In this document: piece after piece, positions 58,946 through 60,073 of the stretch
How positions within the stretch are numbered: position 1 is the stretch's first letter
How the letters are laid out: every line of letters starts with the position of its first letter
Assembly (NCBI GenBank): GCA_021776115.1
Contig: JAJFGN010000038.1
Location: 1 to 60,073, forward strand
Length of the DNA stretch: 60,073 nucleotides
Source: Kiloniellaceae bacterium
GTDB taxonomy: Bacteria > Pseudomonadota > Alphaproteobacteria > Kiloniellales > J153
Reading direction: 5' to 3'
Position numbers and translations under genes: made by a program
Notes under the pieces: generated by a model
What the model was told of the DNA's origin: nothing
Seen by the model: the letters and a program-made list of their open reading frames with translations, nothing else
The model's database searches: none

Positions 58946-59881
58946 TTACAGGCTCTCGATGTGGCGGATCATGCGGGTGCGCATCTCGGCGTCGGGCAGG
59001 CGGCCCGTGAGCGCGCCCATGTTCTCGCGCATGTGGTCGACACGCGAAGTCGCTGGAATCGTGCAGGTGACCGCCGGGTGCGAGACGATGAACTTCAGGA
59101 AAAACTGTGCCCAGTTGGCGCAGTCGAACTCGCGCGCCCAGTCGGGTAGGGGATGTTTTGCATAGGTGTCCATGAGCCAGCCGCGCCGGAAGGGGCGGTT
59201 GACGATGACCCCCAGGCCGCGTTCGGCGGCCAGCGGCAGCAGGCGTCGTTCCGCCTCGCGGTCGACGATGTTGTAGGTGAATTGGACGAAGTCCAAGGGC
59301 TGCTCGCGCATCAGTTTCTCGACGTCTTCATGCCGGCGGCCATGCGACGTAGTGATGCCGATGGTGCGCACGCGCCCTTGCGCCTTCCATTCCAGGAGGG
59401 TTTCGAGGTGAACCTCCCAATCGAGCAGGTTGTGAATCTGCATGAGATCGAAACGCTCGACACCCCAGAGGCGCTGCGAATACTCCATCTGTTGGATGCC
59501 GAGCCACTGGAGGGGCGTCCAGACCTTGGTTGCCGCGAACAGTGGAATGTCGCCGGACATCCGGCGCAGGCAATAGCCAATGACCTCCTCAGAGGACCCG
59601 TACATGGGCGAGGAATCGACCACCGCGCCGCCCATCTCGAAAAATGTGCGCAAGACCTCCAACCGCGCGGTCCGCAAGACCGGGTCCTTGCCAACGTTGA
59701 AGGTAATCCAGGAGCCCATGCCGATCGCCGGCACGCGCTCCCCGCTCGCGGGAATGGCGCGTTCCAAGACCGCTTGGGACCTGGCGCCCGTGGCGCGGAT
59801 CGCCAGAGGTAAAGTGAGGCCAAGGGCGGCCATTGTCCGCAGCAGCGTGCGGCGCGAGGGTTTTTGTTGGATTCTATCCAC
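58946..59881 (-). CDS. Tat-exported aldo/keto reductase
   Basis: A 311-residue aldo/keto reductase-fold protein with an N-terminal twin-Arg signal (QKPSRRTLLRTMAALGLTLP). The catalytic tetrad region is VVDSSPMYGSSEEVIG (Asp, Tyr), FAATKVW (Lys) and DLMQIHNLLDW (His). Export is unusual, since cytoplasmic NADPH is the common cofactor; it may carry a bound cofactor. Located upstream of the BCCT gene. Confidence 0.85.
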   Translation of the reverse strand: MDRIQQKPSRRTLLRTMAALGLTLPLAIRATGARSQAVLERAIPASGERVPAIGMGSWITFNVGKDPVLRTARLEVLRTFFEMGGAVVDSSPMYGSSEEVIGYCLRRMSGDIPLFAATKVWTPLQWLGIQQMEYSQRLWGVERFDLMQIHNLLDWEVHLETLLEWKAQGRVRTIGITTSHGRRHEDVEKLMREQPLDFVQFTYNIVDREAERRLLPLAAERGLGVIVNRPFRRGWLMDTYAKHPLPDWAREFDCANWAQFFLKFIVSHPAVTCTIPATSRVDHMRENMGALTGRLPDAEMRTRMIRHIESL

Positions 59882-59895
59882 TAGAGCATGATCCG

Positions 59896-60073
59896 ATCAT
59901 ATTGACCCATTTGATGGCGCCAAATCAGGCCGCTCGGCTAGGCGCGGAACGCAGCGCGATGTGGGGCATCGGGCAAGTTTCGTAACGACGCCGATGGCCT
60001 GATTTGGCCCACCGGAGGCCGGTATTTCGCGCCCGCTGGACGTCGTTACGGCCCCCTTGTGGTCATAAAGACC
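59896..60073. repeat. Nested palindromic repeat block, open at the window edge
   Basis: Two perfect inverted pairs: CCAAATCAGGCC (59920-59931) with GGCCTGATTTGG (59996-60007), and CGTAACGACG (59981-59990) with CGTCGTTACG (60041-60050). It also holds GCGATGTGGGGCATCG (59957-59972), seen in reverse near 46137 and as a variant at 46033. No gene is visible. The structure probably continues past the window. Confidence 0.7.

Noticed and set aside
1-60073. tRNA, rRNA, CRISPR or phage genes
   Set aside because: No T-loop/acceptor patterns, regularly spaced repeats, integrases or structural phage genes were recognised by eye; a short tRNA could still be missed without a scan.

Overview
The window comes from a high-GC alphaproteobacterium. 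A Rhodospirillales-type lineage is my best inference, because it carries a full hopanoid locus, UbiX, DUF1194, TIGR02444, DUF4169 and YdcH-type proteins, and FixL-like and FNR/FixK-like signals typical of that class. It is mostly ordinary chromosomal gene content with dense packing. I saw no rRNA, tRNA, CRISPR array, intact transposase or phage genes.

Layout. (1) 1-3.7 kb: a class I glutamine amidotransferase, an HD phosphohydrolase, a phytanoyl-CoA dioxygenase pseudogene with an internal deletion, and a membrane histidine kinase. (2) 3.7-14.1 kb: the hopanoid locus. hpnB-hpnC-hpnD-hpnE-shc-hpnG run on the plus strand. They converge across a long hairpin repeat on a minus-strand operon of nucleotidyltransferase-hpnA-hpnH. 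Together these cover farnesyl diphosphate to squalene (HpnCDE), squalene to hopene (Shc), and adenosylhopane to ribosylhopane side-chain building (HpnH, HpnG). (3) 14.3-18.9 kb: a polyamine-type ABC importer (ATPase, binding protein, two permeases). (4) 19.3-26.2 kb: nitrilase-family amidase, GlnT-type glutamine synthetase, an EamA exporter, a DUF2238 membrane protein whose frame runs on antisense into a DUF1194 gene, TIGR02444, ubiX and a YdcH-like protein. (5) 26.3-32.6 kb: acyl-CoA ligase, divergent propionyl-CoA synthetase plus SDR, an aspartoacylase-like hydrolase and a PilZ protein. (6) 32.7-39.6 kb: a hybrid kinase with a FixL-like PAS domain, a phosphonate monoester hydrolase/sulfatase, glpK, and an hsp20 gene behind a clear FNR/FixK-type box. 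(7) 39.7-45.9 kb: acyl-CoA dehydrogenase, DUF4169 and DUF454 small proteins, a secreted cyclase-family protein, a TPP enzyme and a DUF6445 protein. (8) 45.9-48.6 kb: the most accessory-looking stretch, with nested palindromic repeats, a two-gene operon for a Cys-Cys-Ala-His membrane protein and a secreted partner, repeat remnants on both sides, a Gly-rich secreted protein, and a BigR/SqrR-like dithiol ArsR regulator. (9) 48.6-53 kb: class III aminotransferase plus aldo/keto reductase, lipoprotein, FAD-linked 2-hydroxyacid dehydrogenase. (10) 53-55.2 kb: a Sua5 gene, a 6S-like RNA candidate, an orphan ParA with an upstream palindrome, and a degenerate second copy of the sua5 5' end. (11) 55.2-60 kb: LysR regulator divergent from a 3-hydroxyisobutyrate-dehydrogenase-like enzyme, a BCCT transporter, a Tat-exported aldo/keto reductase, and a second palindromic repeat block at the window edge.

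The best candidates for something undescribed are the repeat-flanked metal/redox-looking pair at 46.4-47.2 kb and the island at 54.0-55.2 kb, where an orphan ParA sits between two copies of the sua5 start next to a structured RNA. Functional names come from motif reading and remembered family features; no database was searched.
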